Position numbers and translations under genes: made by a program. A stretch of 64,000 nucleotides of DNA from Streptomyces griseoloalbus (lineage in GTDB: Bacteria; Actinomycetota; Actinomycetes; Streptomycetales; Streptomycetaceae): positions 1 to 64,000 of the forward strand of contig BMUD01000025.1 in NCBI GenBank assembly GCA_014650015.1, read 5' to 3'. Below the pieces are notes generated by a model. The model searched no databases. It was not told where the DNA came from and saw only the letters and a program-made list of their open reading frames with translations. This document shows, one piece after another, positions 56,954 through 64,000 of the stretch; within the stretch, counting starts at the first letter, position 1, and each line of letters begins with the position of its first letter.

Positions 56954-58790
56954 ATGTCTGTCAGGACGGATGAGGACATGGCGGGCAGAGCACCGAACCC
57001 CACGGCCCGACCACGTGACGCCGCGGTGGCACGGGACGTCCGGACGGTACGCCGCCGGCTGCGCGGACCGCGCCCCGAGACGGTCCCCGTCCTCGCCGGC
57101 CGGGCGTGCGCCCTGGCGGGCCTCCTCGACGTCGCCGCGGGCGTCCTGCCCCGCTTCCGGCACAGCCGTATGCACGCCGTCGCCGAGGTGCCGCCCGGCG
57201 CGCTCGGCCCGTCCGCGGCCGCCCTCGCGCTCAGCGCCGGCGTGCTGTTGCTGCTGCTCGCGCACGGACTCGAGCGGGGCGAGCGCCGGGCCTGGCGGGC
57301 CGCCGTCGTCCTGCTGCCGGCCGGCGCGGTCGCCCAGTTCGCCTACCGCCACTCCCTCCTGGGCGTCCTGATCACGCTGGTGGTGCTCGCGCCCCTGCTG
57401 CGCCACCGCGACCGGTTCTCGGCGCTGCCCGTCCCGCGCGGCAGGGGGCGGGCGCTCGCCGCCTTCGTGCTCATGGGTGCCGGTTCGCTGCTGCTGGGGC
57501 TGGTCGTGGTCAACGCCCACCCCGGCCCGCTGGTCGGTGATCCCAGCCTGGCCGACCGCCTCACCCACGCGCTGTACGGCCTGATCGGCGTCGAGGGCCC
57601 GGTCGACTACCGGGGCGACGCCTCCCGGACGGTCGCCTTCTCCCTGGGCGCGCTCGGTCTGCTCACCACCGTCACCACCGTCTGCCTGGCCCTCCGGCCC
57701 GGACACCCGGCCGCCCGCCTCACCGAGGACGACGCGACGCGGCTGCGTACCCTGCTCGCCCGGCACGGCTCCCAGGACTCCCCCGGCCGGTTCGCGCTGC
57801 GCCGTGACCAGGCTGTCGTCTTCTCCCCCAGCGGCAAGGCGGCGGTCACCTATCGCGTGGTCCGTGGGGTCATGCTGGCCGGCGGCGACCCGGTCGGGGA
57901 CGTCGAGGCGTGGCCCGGCGCCATCGAACGCTTCATGGACGAGGCCAGAGCCCGCTCCTGGACCCCCGCCGTCATGGGCTGCTCGGAGGCCGGCCGCGAG
58001 GTGTGGGCCCGGGAGACCGGGCTGGACGCCCTGCCACTGGGCGACGAGGCGGTGGTGGACGTCGCGGATTTCTCCCCCGCCGGCCGCTCGATGCGCACCG
58101 CGCGCCGGAGGGTGCAGCGCATCGAACGGGCCGGCCACCGGATCCGGGTACGACGTCTCCGTGACTTCGGCGAGGCCGAGCCGGAGCGGATCCGCCGCGC
58201 CGCCGACGCCCGGCGCGGCACCGGCGCCGAACGCGGTCTCTCCCCCCGCCGACCCGCGTCGGCGACCCGGCGGACGGCGACTGTCTCGTCGCCACCGCGC
58301 ACAGAGGTGAAGGGGCGGCACACAGCGGCTCAGGCAGGACGGTGGTGGCCGACGGACGGGCGGAGACCGAGCCGGGCTCCCACGGCGACCTGAAGGCGAT
58401 CCGGCACTGCGTCCCGTGGGACACCGACGGCGCCCTCACCGGACCTGATGCGCCCTCACCGGCCCTGATGCGCCGTGACCGCCCGGCCGGCCGGCCCGGG
58501 GACCAACGAGCCGCTGATCGTGACCGCGCCCCGAACCGCACCCGGCATTCGGCATCGCGCGCGTCCCGCTCGATTTCGCCCGTTCCGCTCGTCACCCGCA
58601 CGGCGAGAAGCCCGACGCGGGGCCGGCGCTCCAAGCCCCACGCGAACTGCCGGTCTTTCTTTCCCGCTGGTTCCGGATCGAATCCCCGGACACGTTCGAC
58701 ACCCCGTTCCGGTCGCGCCGGGAACCGCGTTCCATGGTCCACCGCGCCGTGGCCGACCGGCCGCGCGCCGACTCCTCCGCAATGCATACG
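56954..58790 (+). pseudogene. frameshifted lysylphosphatidylglycerol-synthase-like gene (DUF2156)
   Basis: ATG 56954 opens an intact N-terminal part with several membrane helices (residues 45-270) and the start of the DUF2156 acyl-tRNA transferase domain (VVFSPSGKAAVTYRVVRGVM, TPAVMGCSEAGREVWARETG). After about 58235 homology jumps frame: RVGDPADGDCLVATAHR and LKAIRHCVPWDTDGA in one frame, TNEPLIVTA in a second, then FGIARVPLDFARSA and ELPVFLSRWFRIES in the third. Three or more frameshifts therefore scramble the C-terminal domain that transfers lysine to phosphatidylglycerol. The unbroken frame from 56954 stops at 58393. No gene is evident in 58791-59012. Confidence 0.78.
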
Positions 58791-59012
58791 GCGAGGTTTC
58801 GTCAATCCCGCCCCGCGCGTTCCCGTTTCGTGCGCCGCCGCCCGTCCGCGCCGCGTCCCCGCACCCACCGGACGACGGCGGAACGCCCCCCGACCTGGCG
58901 GAAAACATCACCCGCGCGGCCCGACGCACGCGCGCGGGCATCGTCGTGAGGCCGCGTGCGCCCCGCCGGGCCGGGCGCACCCCGGTCGCTCCCGGGGGCC
59001 TACGCTGAACAT

Positions 59013-59927
59013 ATGAGCAACCACAGCGGACGCCGCCGGGTCGCGGGCCTTCCTCACTGGGACCGCTGTGCGGTCATGGGAGTCGTGAACGTCACCCCCG
59101 ACTCCTTCTCCGACGGCGGCCGCTGGTTCGACACGACGACCGCCGTCAAGCACGGCCTCGACCTGGTCGCCCAGGGCGCGGATCTCATCGACGTCGGCGG
59201 CGAGTCCACCCGGCCCGGCGCCACCCGCGTCGACGAGTCCGAAGAGCTCAAGCGCGTCATCCCCGTCGTCCGCGGCCTCGCCGCCGAAGGCGTCACCGTC
59301 TCCGTCGACACCATGCGCGCCTCCGTCGCCGAACAGTCCCTCGCGGCCGGTGCCGCCCTCGTCAACGACGTCAGCGGCGGCCTCGCCGACCCCGCCATGA
59401 TCCGTGTCGTCGCCGACGCCGGCGCCCCCTTCGTCGTCATGCACTGGCGCGGCTTCCTGGAGGGCGGCAACGTCATGGGCGTGTACGCCGACGTGGTCAC
59501 CGAGGTCGTCGACGAGCTCCACGCGCGCGTGGCGGCCGTTCTGGAGGGCGGTGTCGCCGCCGACCGGGTGATCGTCGACCCCGGCCTCGGCTTCTCCAAG
59601 GGCGCCGAACACGACCTGGCCCTGCTCGCCCGGCTCGACCGTCTCCTGGCCCTCGGCCACCCGCTGCTCGTCGCCGCCTCCCGCAAGCGGTTCCTCGGCC
59701 GCGTCCTGGCCGCCCCGGACGGCGCGCCCCCGCCCGCGCGGGAACGCGACGCGGCCACCGCCGCCGTCTCCGCCCTCGCCGCGCAGGCCGGCGCATGGGC
59801 GGTCCGCGTGCACGAGGTACGCGCGACCGCGGACGCCGTACGGGTCACGCGTGCCATAGAACGGGCGCGCACAGCGGACACCACACCCCCCGCACGCCGC
59901 GCGCACGGCGCAGAAGGAGCCCGGTGA
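59013..59927 (+). CDS. folP: dihydropteroate synthase
   Basis: A 304-residue TIM-barrel enzyme joining pterin pyrophosphate and p-aminobenzoate, the sulfonamide target. Signatures: MGVVNVTPDSFSDGGRW, DVGGESTRPGA, VNDVSGGLADP, VIVDPGLGFSKGAEHD and the late SRKRFLGRVL. TACGCT lies 6 bases before ATG 59013. The gene overlaps the next by a GTGA, opening the folate operon folP-(SnoaL)-folB-folK-DUF3180. Confidence 0.97.
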   Translation: MSNHSGRRRVAGLPHWDRCAVMGVVNVTPDSFSDGGRWFDTTTAVKHGLDLVAQGADLIDVGGESTRPGATRVDESEELKRVIPVVRGLAAEGVTVSVDTMRASVAEQSLAAGAALVNDVSGGLADPAMIRVVADAGAPFVVMHWRGFLEGGNVMGVYADVVTEVVDELHARVAAVLEGGVAADRVIVDPGLGFSKGAEHDLALLARLDRLLALGHPLLVAASRKRFLGRVLAAPDGAPPPARERDAATAAVSALAAQAGAWAVRVHEVRATADAVRVTRAIERARTADTTPPARRAHGAEGAR

Positions 59928-60427
59928 GCGCACCCCACACCGATGTCGAGCAGGTCGAGGCCGCCAACACCGCCTTCTACGAGGCGCTCGAACGGGGCGA
60001 CTTCGAAGAGGTGGCGTCGCTCTGGCTCACCCCGGCCGACCTCGGCGTCGACGAGACGTACCACGACCCGGCGGATTCCGGCGTGGTCTCCTGCGTGCAC
60101 CCCGGCTGGCCCGTGCTCACCGGACGCGGCGAGGTCCTGCGGTCGTACGCCCTGATCATGGCGAACACCGACTACATCCAGTTCTTCCTCACCGACGTGC
60201 ATGTCTCCGTCACCGGCGACACCGCCGTGGTGACCTGCACCGAGAACATCCTCAGCGGCGGCCCCGCCCCCGAGGCCGGCGAGGAGCTCGGCCCCCTGGT
60301 CGGCCAGCTCGTCGTCGCCACCAACGTGTTCCGTCGCACCCCGGCGGGCTGGAAGCTCTGGTCCCACCACGCCTCCCCGGTCCTCGCCGAGACCGAGGAC
60401 GAGGAGGAGGACGACACCCCCACCTGA
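59924..60427 (+). CDS. SnoaL/NTF2-like domain protein
   Basis: A 167-residue protein of the cone-shaped NTF2/SnoaL fold (VEAANTAFYEALERGDFEEV, RTPAGWKLWSHHASPVL). It carries an acidic tail. Its GTG overlaps the folP stop, with AAGGAG just before, so it is made with FolP, but its role in folate metabolism, if any, is unknown. It recurs next to folP in actinobacteria as I recall. Confidence 0.88.
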   Translation: MSAPHTDVEQVEAANTAFYEALERGDFEEVASLWLTPADLGVDETYHDPADSGVVSCVHPGWPVLTGRGEVLRSYALIMANTDYIQFFLTDVHVSVTGDTAVVTCTENILSGGPAPEAGEELGPLVGQLVVATNVFRRTPAGWKLWSHHASPVLAETEDEEEDDTPT

Positions 60428-60704
60428 GTGACGGGGGCCACAGGAACACGTCCCAGGGTCCGCGGCGGCCGCCACGACGGCAAAGTGGTTGGAATCACGA
60501 CCGCGCGGGTAGGGGTCGCCACCAACCGGTGAGCGCCCGGTCTCCCCGGGGCAAACGCACGGTGAAACCTCCCGGTACGGGCCCGCGCCCCCGCCCCCGG
60601 CGGCCCGGCCCTGTCGGTGCCCGCAGGTAGATTCGACATCGGGCCGGTGTGCCGCCCGCACAGGGCACCGACCGGCCGGACCGACGACTGCAGGAGTGAT
60701 TCGC

Positions 60705-61064
60705 GTGGATCGTGTCGCGCTGCGCGGCCTGAAGGCCCGCGGGCACCACGGCGTGTTCCCCAAGGAACGCGAGGAGGGCCAGACCTTCATCGTGGACCTC
60801 GTGCTCGGCCTGGACACCCGGCCGGCCGCGGCCGACGACGACCTGACCAAAACCGTGCACTACGGCATCGTGGCGGAGGAGGTCGTGGCGGTCGTCGAGG
60901 GCGAGCCCGTCAACCTCATCGAGACCCTCGCCGAGCACATCGCCCAGGTCTGTCTGAAGCACGACGTGGTGCGGGAGGTCGAGGTGTGCGTCCACAAACC
61001 GGACGCGCCGATCACCGTGCCCTTCGACGACGTGACCGTCACCATCACCCGGAGCCGCGTATGA
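60705..61064 (+). CDS. folB: dihydroneopterin aldolase
   Basis: A 119-residue enzyme cleaving dihydroneopterin to the hydroxymethyl pterin. GHHGVFPKEREEGQTFIVDL (with catalytic Glu and Tyr/His positions), VHYGIVAEEVVAVVEGEPVN and VCVHKPDAPI are typical. I take the GTG at 60705 because GGAG lies 8 bases upstream; an earlier start at 60696 overlaps that site. It follows a 277-base gap without other genes and overlaps folK by an ATGA. Confidence 0.95.
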   Translation: MDRVALRGLKARGHHGVFPKEREEGQTFIVDLVLGLDTRPAAADDDLTKTVHYGIVAEEVVAVVEGEPVNLIETLAEHIAQVCLKHDVVREVEVCVHKPDAPITVPFDDVTVTITRSRV

Positions 61065-61672
61065 CCAGGCCGTCCACCCAGGGCCACACCGACCCGACCG
61101 TGCAGCCCGTCCCCGCCTCCGTGGTCGAACAGGTCGACGCCGCCGACACCACCCTGCACAACCCGAAGCGGGCCGTGGTCTCCCTCGGCGCCAACCTCGG
61201 CAACCGCCTGGAGACCCTCCAGGGGGCCGTCGACGCCCTGGAGGACACCCCCGGCATCCGCGTCAAGGCCGTCTCCCCCGTGTACGAGACGGAGCCGTGG
61301 GGCGTCGAGCCCCGCAGCCAGCCCTCGTACTTCAACGCGGTCGTGGTCCTGAAGACCACCCTGCCCCCGTCCTCCCTGCTGGAGCGGGCGCACGCGGTCG
61401 AGGAGGCCTTCCACCGGGTCCGGGACGAGCGCTGGGGCCCGCGCACCCTGGACGTGGACATCGTCGCCTACGCCGATCTGCGCTCCGACGACCCGCAGCT
61501 CACGCTCCCGCACCCCCGCGCCCACGAGCGCGCCTTCGTACTCGCCCCGTGGCACGACGTCGACCCGGAGGCGGAGCTCCCCGGCCGGGGCCCGGTCGCC
61601 GAGCTCCTCGACGCGGTCACCCGCGAGGGCGTCACTCCCCGCGCGGACCTGGAACTCAGGCTGCCCGAGTAG
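61061..61672 (+). CDS. folK: hydroxymethyl-dihydropterin pyrophosphokinase
   Basis: A 203-residue kinase activating the pterin for FolP. VVSLGANLGNRLETLQGAVD, VSPVYETEPWGVEPRSQPSY (substrate loop) and RDERWGPRTLDVDIVAYADL (Mg-binding Asp pair) mark HPPK. The first 35 residues are an extra, poorly conserved stretch. Its ATG overlaps the folB stop. Confidence 0.96.
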   Translation: MTRPSTQGHTDPTVQPVPASVVEQVDAADTTLHNPKRAVVSLGANLGNRLETLQGAVDALEDTPGIRVKAVSPVYETEPWGVEPRSQPSYFNAVVVLKTTLPPSSLLERAHAVEEAFHRVRDERWGPRTLDVDIVAYADLRSDDPQLTLPHPRAHERAFVLAPWHDVDPEAELPGRGPVAELLDAVTREGVTPRADLELRLPE

Positions 61673-61733
61673 CCGTTAAGGTCGACACGACCACTTTCCG
61701 GGGCACCGGTCCGGGGGAACGCGAAGGGACACC

Positions 61734-62225
61734 GTGAGAGAGCTGCGCATCCGGGTGCTGGCCGGCGTCTTCGCCGTGGCCGGAATCCTGTCCTGGGCGG
61801 GCGCCCGCCTGTGGAACTCCCTGGGGACCCTCCCGAGCGTGCCCGTGGCCGCGCCCATCGTCCTCGCGCTGATCGCGGTGGTCCTCGCGGCCACCGCGCT
61901 CTCCTTGCGCGCCCGCCTCAAGGCCCAGCGCGAGCGGCAGCCCGACGCCAAGGGGGTCGACCCGCTGATGGCGGCCCGCGCGGTCGTCTTCGGCCAGGCC
62001 AGCGCCCTGGTCGCCGCCCTCGTCGCCGGCATGTACGGCGGTGTGGGCGTCTTCCTGCTGGAGTCCCTCGACATCCCCGCCCGACGCGACCAGGCCATCT
62101 ACGCCGGCTTCTCGGTCCTGGCAGGCGTCGGCGTCATAGCGGCGGCCATCTTCCTGGAGCGCGTCTGCAAGCTCCCGGAGGACGAAGACGACCACAACGG
62201 CCCGGGGACGGCCCCGGCGGCATGA
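61734..62225 (+). CDS. DUF3180 membrane protein
   Basis: A 163-residue protein with four membrane helices (about 8-25, 37-57, 78-100, 121-142), typical of the DUF3180 family that follows folK in actinobacteria. It starts with GTG at 61734. Function unknown; conservation next to folate genes hints at a link, perhaps with transport or membrane anchoring. Confidence 0.9.
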   Translation: MRELRIRVLAGVFAVAGILSWAGARLWNSLGTLPSVPVAAPIVLALIAVVLAATALSLRARLKAQRERQPDAKGVDPLMAARAVVFGQASALVAALVAGMYGGVGVFLLESLDIPARRDQAIYAGFSVLAGVGVIAAAIFLERVCKLPEDEDDHNGPGTAPAA

Positions 62226-62235
62226 ACCGGGGGCG

Positions 62236-62841
62236 TCAGCGAGCCATGATCAGGCTCATCGCCTCGTTGCGTGTCGCCGCGTCCCGCAGCTGACCGCGCA
62301 CGGCCGACGTGAGGGTCTTCGCGCCGGGCTTGCGGATACCGCGCATCGACATGCACATGTGCTCGCACTCCACGACCACGATAACGCCGCGCGGCTCCAG
62401 GATCTCCATCAGGGAGTCCGCGATCTGCGTGGTGAGTCGTTCCTGCACCTGCGGGCGGCGGGCGTAGACGTCCACCAGCCGGGCCAGCTTCGACAGGCCG
62501 GTGATCTTCCCGCTGGTGGCCGGGATGTACCCGACGTGCGCCACACCCCGGAACGGCACCAGGTGATGTTCGCAGGTCGAGTACACCTCGATGTCCTTGA
62601 CCAGCACCATCTCGTCATGACCGATGTCGAACGTCGTCGTCAGCACGTCCTCGGGCTTCTGCCACAGTCCCGCGAAGATCTCCCGGTACGCCCGCGCCAC
62701 CCGTGCCGGAGTCTGCTGCAGACCCTCCCGGTCCGGGTCCTCGCCGACCGCGATCAGCAGTTCGCGTACGGCGTTCTCGGCCCGCTTCTCGTCGAACTCA
62801 CCGACGGGAGCTATGCCGTCCAGCGTCACGGGGTCGGTCAT
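62236..62841 (-). CDS. folE: GTP cyclohydrolase I
   Basis: A 201-residue enzyme converting GTP to dihydroneopterin triphosphate, the first step of folate synthesis. [40 protein letters not shown] (zinc ligands Cys and His), [20 protein letters not shown] and [14 protein letters not shown] (second Cys) are diagnostic. ATG 62841 has GAGG 6 bases upstream. It is convergent with DUF3180 and lies downstream of ftsH behind a terminator. Confidence 0.97.
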   Translation of the reverse strand: MTDPVTLDGIAPVGEFDEKRAENAVRELLIAVGEDPDREGLQQTPARVARAYREIFAGLWQKPEDVLTTTFDIGHDEMVLVKDIEVYSTCEHHLVPFRGVAHVGYIPATSGKITGLSKLARLVDVYARRPQVQERLTTQIADSLMEILEPRGVIVVVECEHMCMSMRGIRKPGAKTLTSAVRGQLRDAATRNEAMSLIMAR

Positions 62842-62903
62842 GAGGTGCCTCGTTCCTGTGGCTTCACGCGTGAGGGGCACGCGTCTCAACTGCGGATACA
62901 CAA

Positions 62904-62943
62904 ATGCCGCGCCCCCCAGGCTAGAACCTGGGGGGCGCGGCAT
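62904..62943 (-). terminator. perfect 17-bp hairpin after ftsH
   Basis: 62904-62920 and 62927-62943 are exact inverted copies (core CCGCGCCCCCCAGG) with a 6-base loop, 38 bases past the ftsH stop codon on the minus strand. It should end the ftsH transcript before folE. Confidence 0.85.
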
Positions 62944-62981
62944 CCATTCCGGGCCCGGTGGGGCCACCGAGAGCCTCGGGA

Positions 62982-64000
62982 TCAGCTCTCGGGGCGGTCC
63001 TCCGGGGTCCGCTCGGGCGCCGGGGCGGGCTCCGCCGCGGTGCTCTTGGCGGTGGTGATGGCCGGCGTCGCGCCGTTCGCCCCGTTCGTCAGGGCCAGCT
63101 CCTTGGGGGAGAGGACCGGGGGACGGGTGGACGGCGTACGGCGAGAGGAACCGGTCCAGGCGGGCCTGGGCGGGCGCTTGACGATCGGCGCGAAGACCTC
63201 GGCGATCTCCTCCTTGCCCAGCGTCTCCCGCTCGAGGAGGGCCAGGACCAGGTTGTCGAGGACGTCGCGGTTCTCGACCAGGATCTCCCACGCCTCGTTG
63301 TGCGCGGTCTCGATGAGCTTCTTGACCTCTTCGTCGACCAGCGCGGCGACCTCTTCCGAGTAGTCCCGCTGGTGAGCCATCTCACGGCCCAGGAACGGCT
63401 CGGTGTTGTCGCCGCCGAACTTGATCGCGCCGAGCCGCTCGGTCATGCCGTACTGCGTGACCATCGCGCGGGCCAGTCCGGTGGCCTTCTCGATGTCGTT
63501 GGCGGCACCGGTGGTCGGGTCGTGGAAGACGAGCTCCTCGGCCGCGCGGCCGCCCAGCATGTAGGCCAGCTGGTCCAGCATCTCGTTGCGCGTGGTCGAG
63601 TACCTGTCCTCGTCGGGCAGGACCATGGTGTAGCCGAGGGCGCGGCCTCTCGACAGGATCGTGATCTTGTGGACGGGGTCGGAGTTCGGGGAGGCCGCCG
63701 CGACCAGGGCGTGTCCGCCCTCGTGGTACGCGGTGATCTTCTTCTCCTTGTCCGACATGATCCGGGTCCGCTTCTGCGGGCCCGCGACCACACGGTCGAT
63801 CGCCTCGTCCAGCATGTGATTGTCGATCAGCTTCTGATCGCTGCGCGCGGTCAGCAGCGCGGCCTCGTTGAGCACGTTGGCCAGGTCGGCACCGGTCATG
63901 CCGGGGGTGCGGCGGGCGACGGCCGACAGGTCGACGTCCGGGGCGACCGGCTTGCCCTTCTGGTGCACCTTGAGGATCTCCAGCCGGCCCTGCATGTCCG
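62982..64000 (-). CDS. ftsH: ATP-dependent zinc metalloprotease FtsH (5' end outside window)
   Basis: Only the last 339 or so codons are inside the window; the frame runs through the right edge. Visible are the end of the AAA+ domain ([40 protein letters not shown]), the peptidase motif [12 protein letters not shown] (HEGGH, HExxH type), [31 protein letters not shown] and a Pro/Ala-rich tail. FtsH degrades membrane proteins; it is anchored by N-terminal helices not in view. Confidence 0.97.
   Translation of the reverse strand, partial: DMQGRLEILKVHQKGKPVAPDVDLSAVARRTPGMTGADLANVLNEAALLTARSDQKLIDNHMLDEAIDRVVAGPQKRTRIMSDKEKKITAYHEGGHALVAAASPNSDPVHKITILSRGRALGYTMVLPDEDRYSTTRNEMLDQLAYMLGGRAAEELVFHDPTTGAANDIEKATGLARAMVTQYGMTERLGAIKFGGDNTEPFLGREMAHQRDYSEEVAALVDEEVKKLIETAHNEAWEILVENRDVLDNLVLALLERETLGKEEIAEVFAPIVKRPPRPAWTGSSRRTPSTRPPVLSPKELALTNGANGATPAITTAKSTAAEPAPAPERTPEDRPES

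Overview
The window looks like the core chromosome of a Streptomyces species. Coding sequence is very GC-rich with strong G/C third-position bias. Many genes start with GTG or TTG, many genes overlap by a 4-base GTGA or ATGA, and many starts sit 6-8 bases after a TANNNT -10 box (leaderless style). Gene content and order match, from memory, the S. coelicolor stretch from the auxiliary tryptophanyl-tRNA synthetase gene to ftsH, including the sigE-cseABC operon, radA-disA, clpC, lsr2, the NAD/pantothenate cluster and the folate cluster. No phage, insertion sequence with a transposase, CRISPR array, tRNA gene or biosynthetic cluster was seen. The window is almost entirely housekeeping, with a few decaying genes and several GC-rich minisatellites in the gaps.

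Layout. 1-330: leader and promoters of an rRNA operon that lies to the left on the minus strand, divergent from 353-1564, a trpS gene controlled by a complete tryptophan attenuator. 1495-6269: a broken AraC-type regulator, proC, a drug-type ABC exporter, a methyltransferase gene cut by one stop codon, and two small proteins. 6452-16213: a membrane Ser/Thr kinase, ilvD, a TetR regulator with a TIM-barrel enzyme, Ppx/GppA, a cysteine-rich protein, and an unusual sigma-like/zinc-finger/membrane/BACON fusion. 16475-24230: radA, disA (c-di-AMP), a secreted protein, a PAP2 phosphatase, a two-component pair and mutY. 24355-27867: the sigE-cseA-cseB-cseC cell-envelope stress operon.

27881-39495: a 44-bp minisatellite, an MFS exporter with its divergent TetR gene and a large palindrome, a secreted M23 peptidase, an HAD acid phosphatase, clpC with a sigma-R-type promoter and a ClgR-type box, lsr2, an acetyltransferase, a BlaI-type regulator, and several small or low-complexity genes. 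39496-45004: coaX-nadC-nadB-panC plus a DUF2520 gene (CoA and NAD synthesis, tightly coupled). 45188-55238: a threonine-aldolase-like enzyme whose 3' end is duplicated, an ArsR-type regulator with a palindromic operator, a TmrB-like P-loop protein, a NarL-type two-component pair, a MidA-family methyltransferase convergent with an orphan nuoD, and a PH-domain membrane pair. 55311-64000: a coiled-coil membrane protein, a frameshifted lysylphosphatidylglycerol-synthase-like gene, the folate genes folP/folB/folK/DUF3180/folE, and the 3' part of ftsH.

The most interesting points are: (i) a MidA/NDUFAF7-type arginine methyltransferase gene beside an orphan nuoD2 that keeps the arginine methylated in the human complex I homologue; (ii) the trpS attenuator with mutually exclusive stems and a leader peptide carrying two Trp codons, back-to-back with rRNA promoters; (iii) the sigma-like/anti-sigma-like/BACON fusion; (iv) three decaying genes; and (v) five unrelated minisatellite arrays in intergenic gaps.
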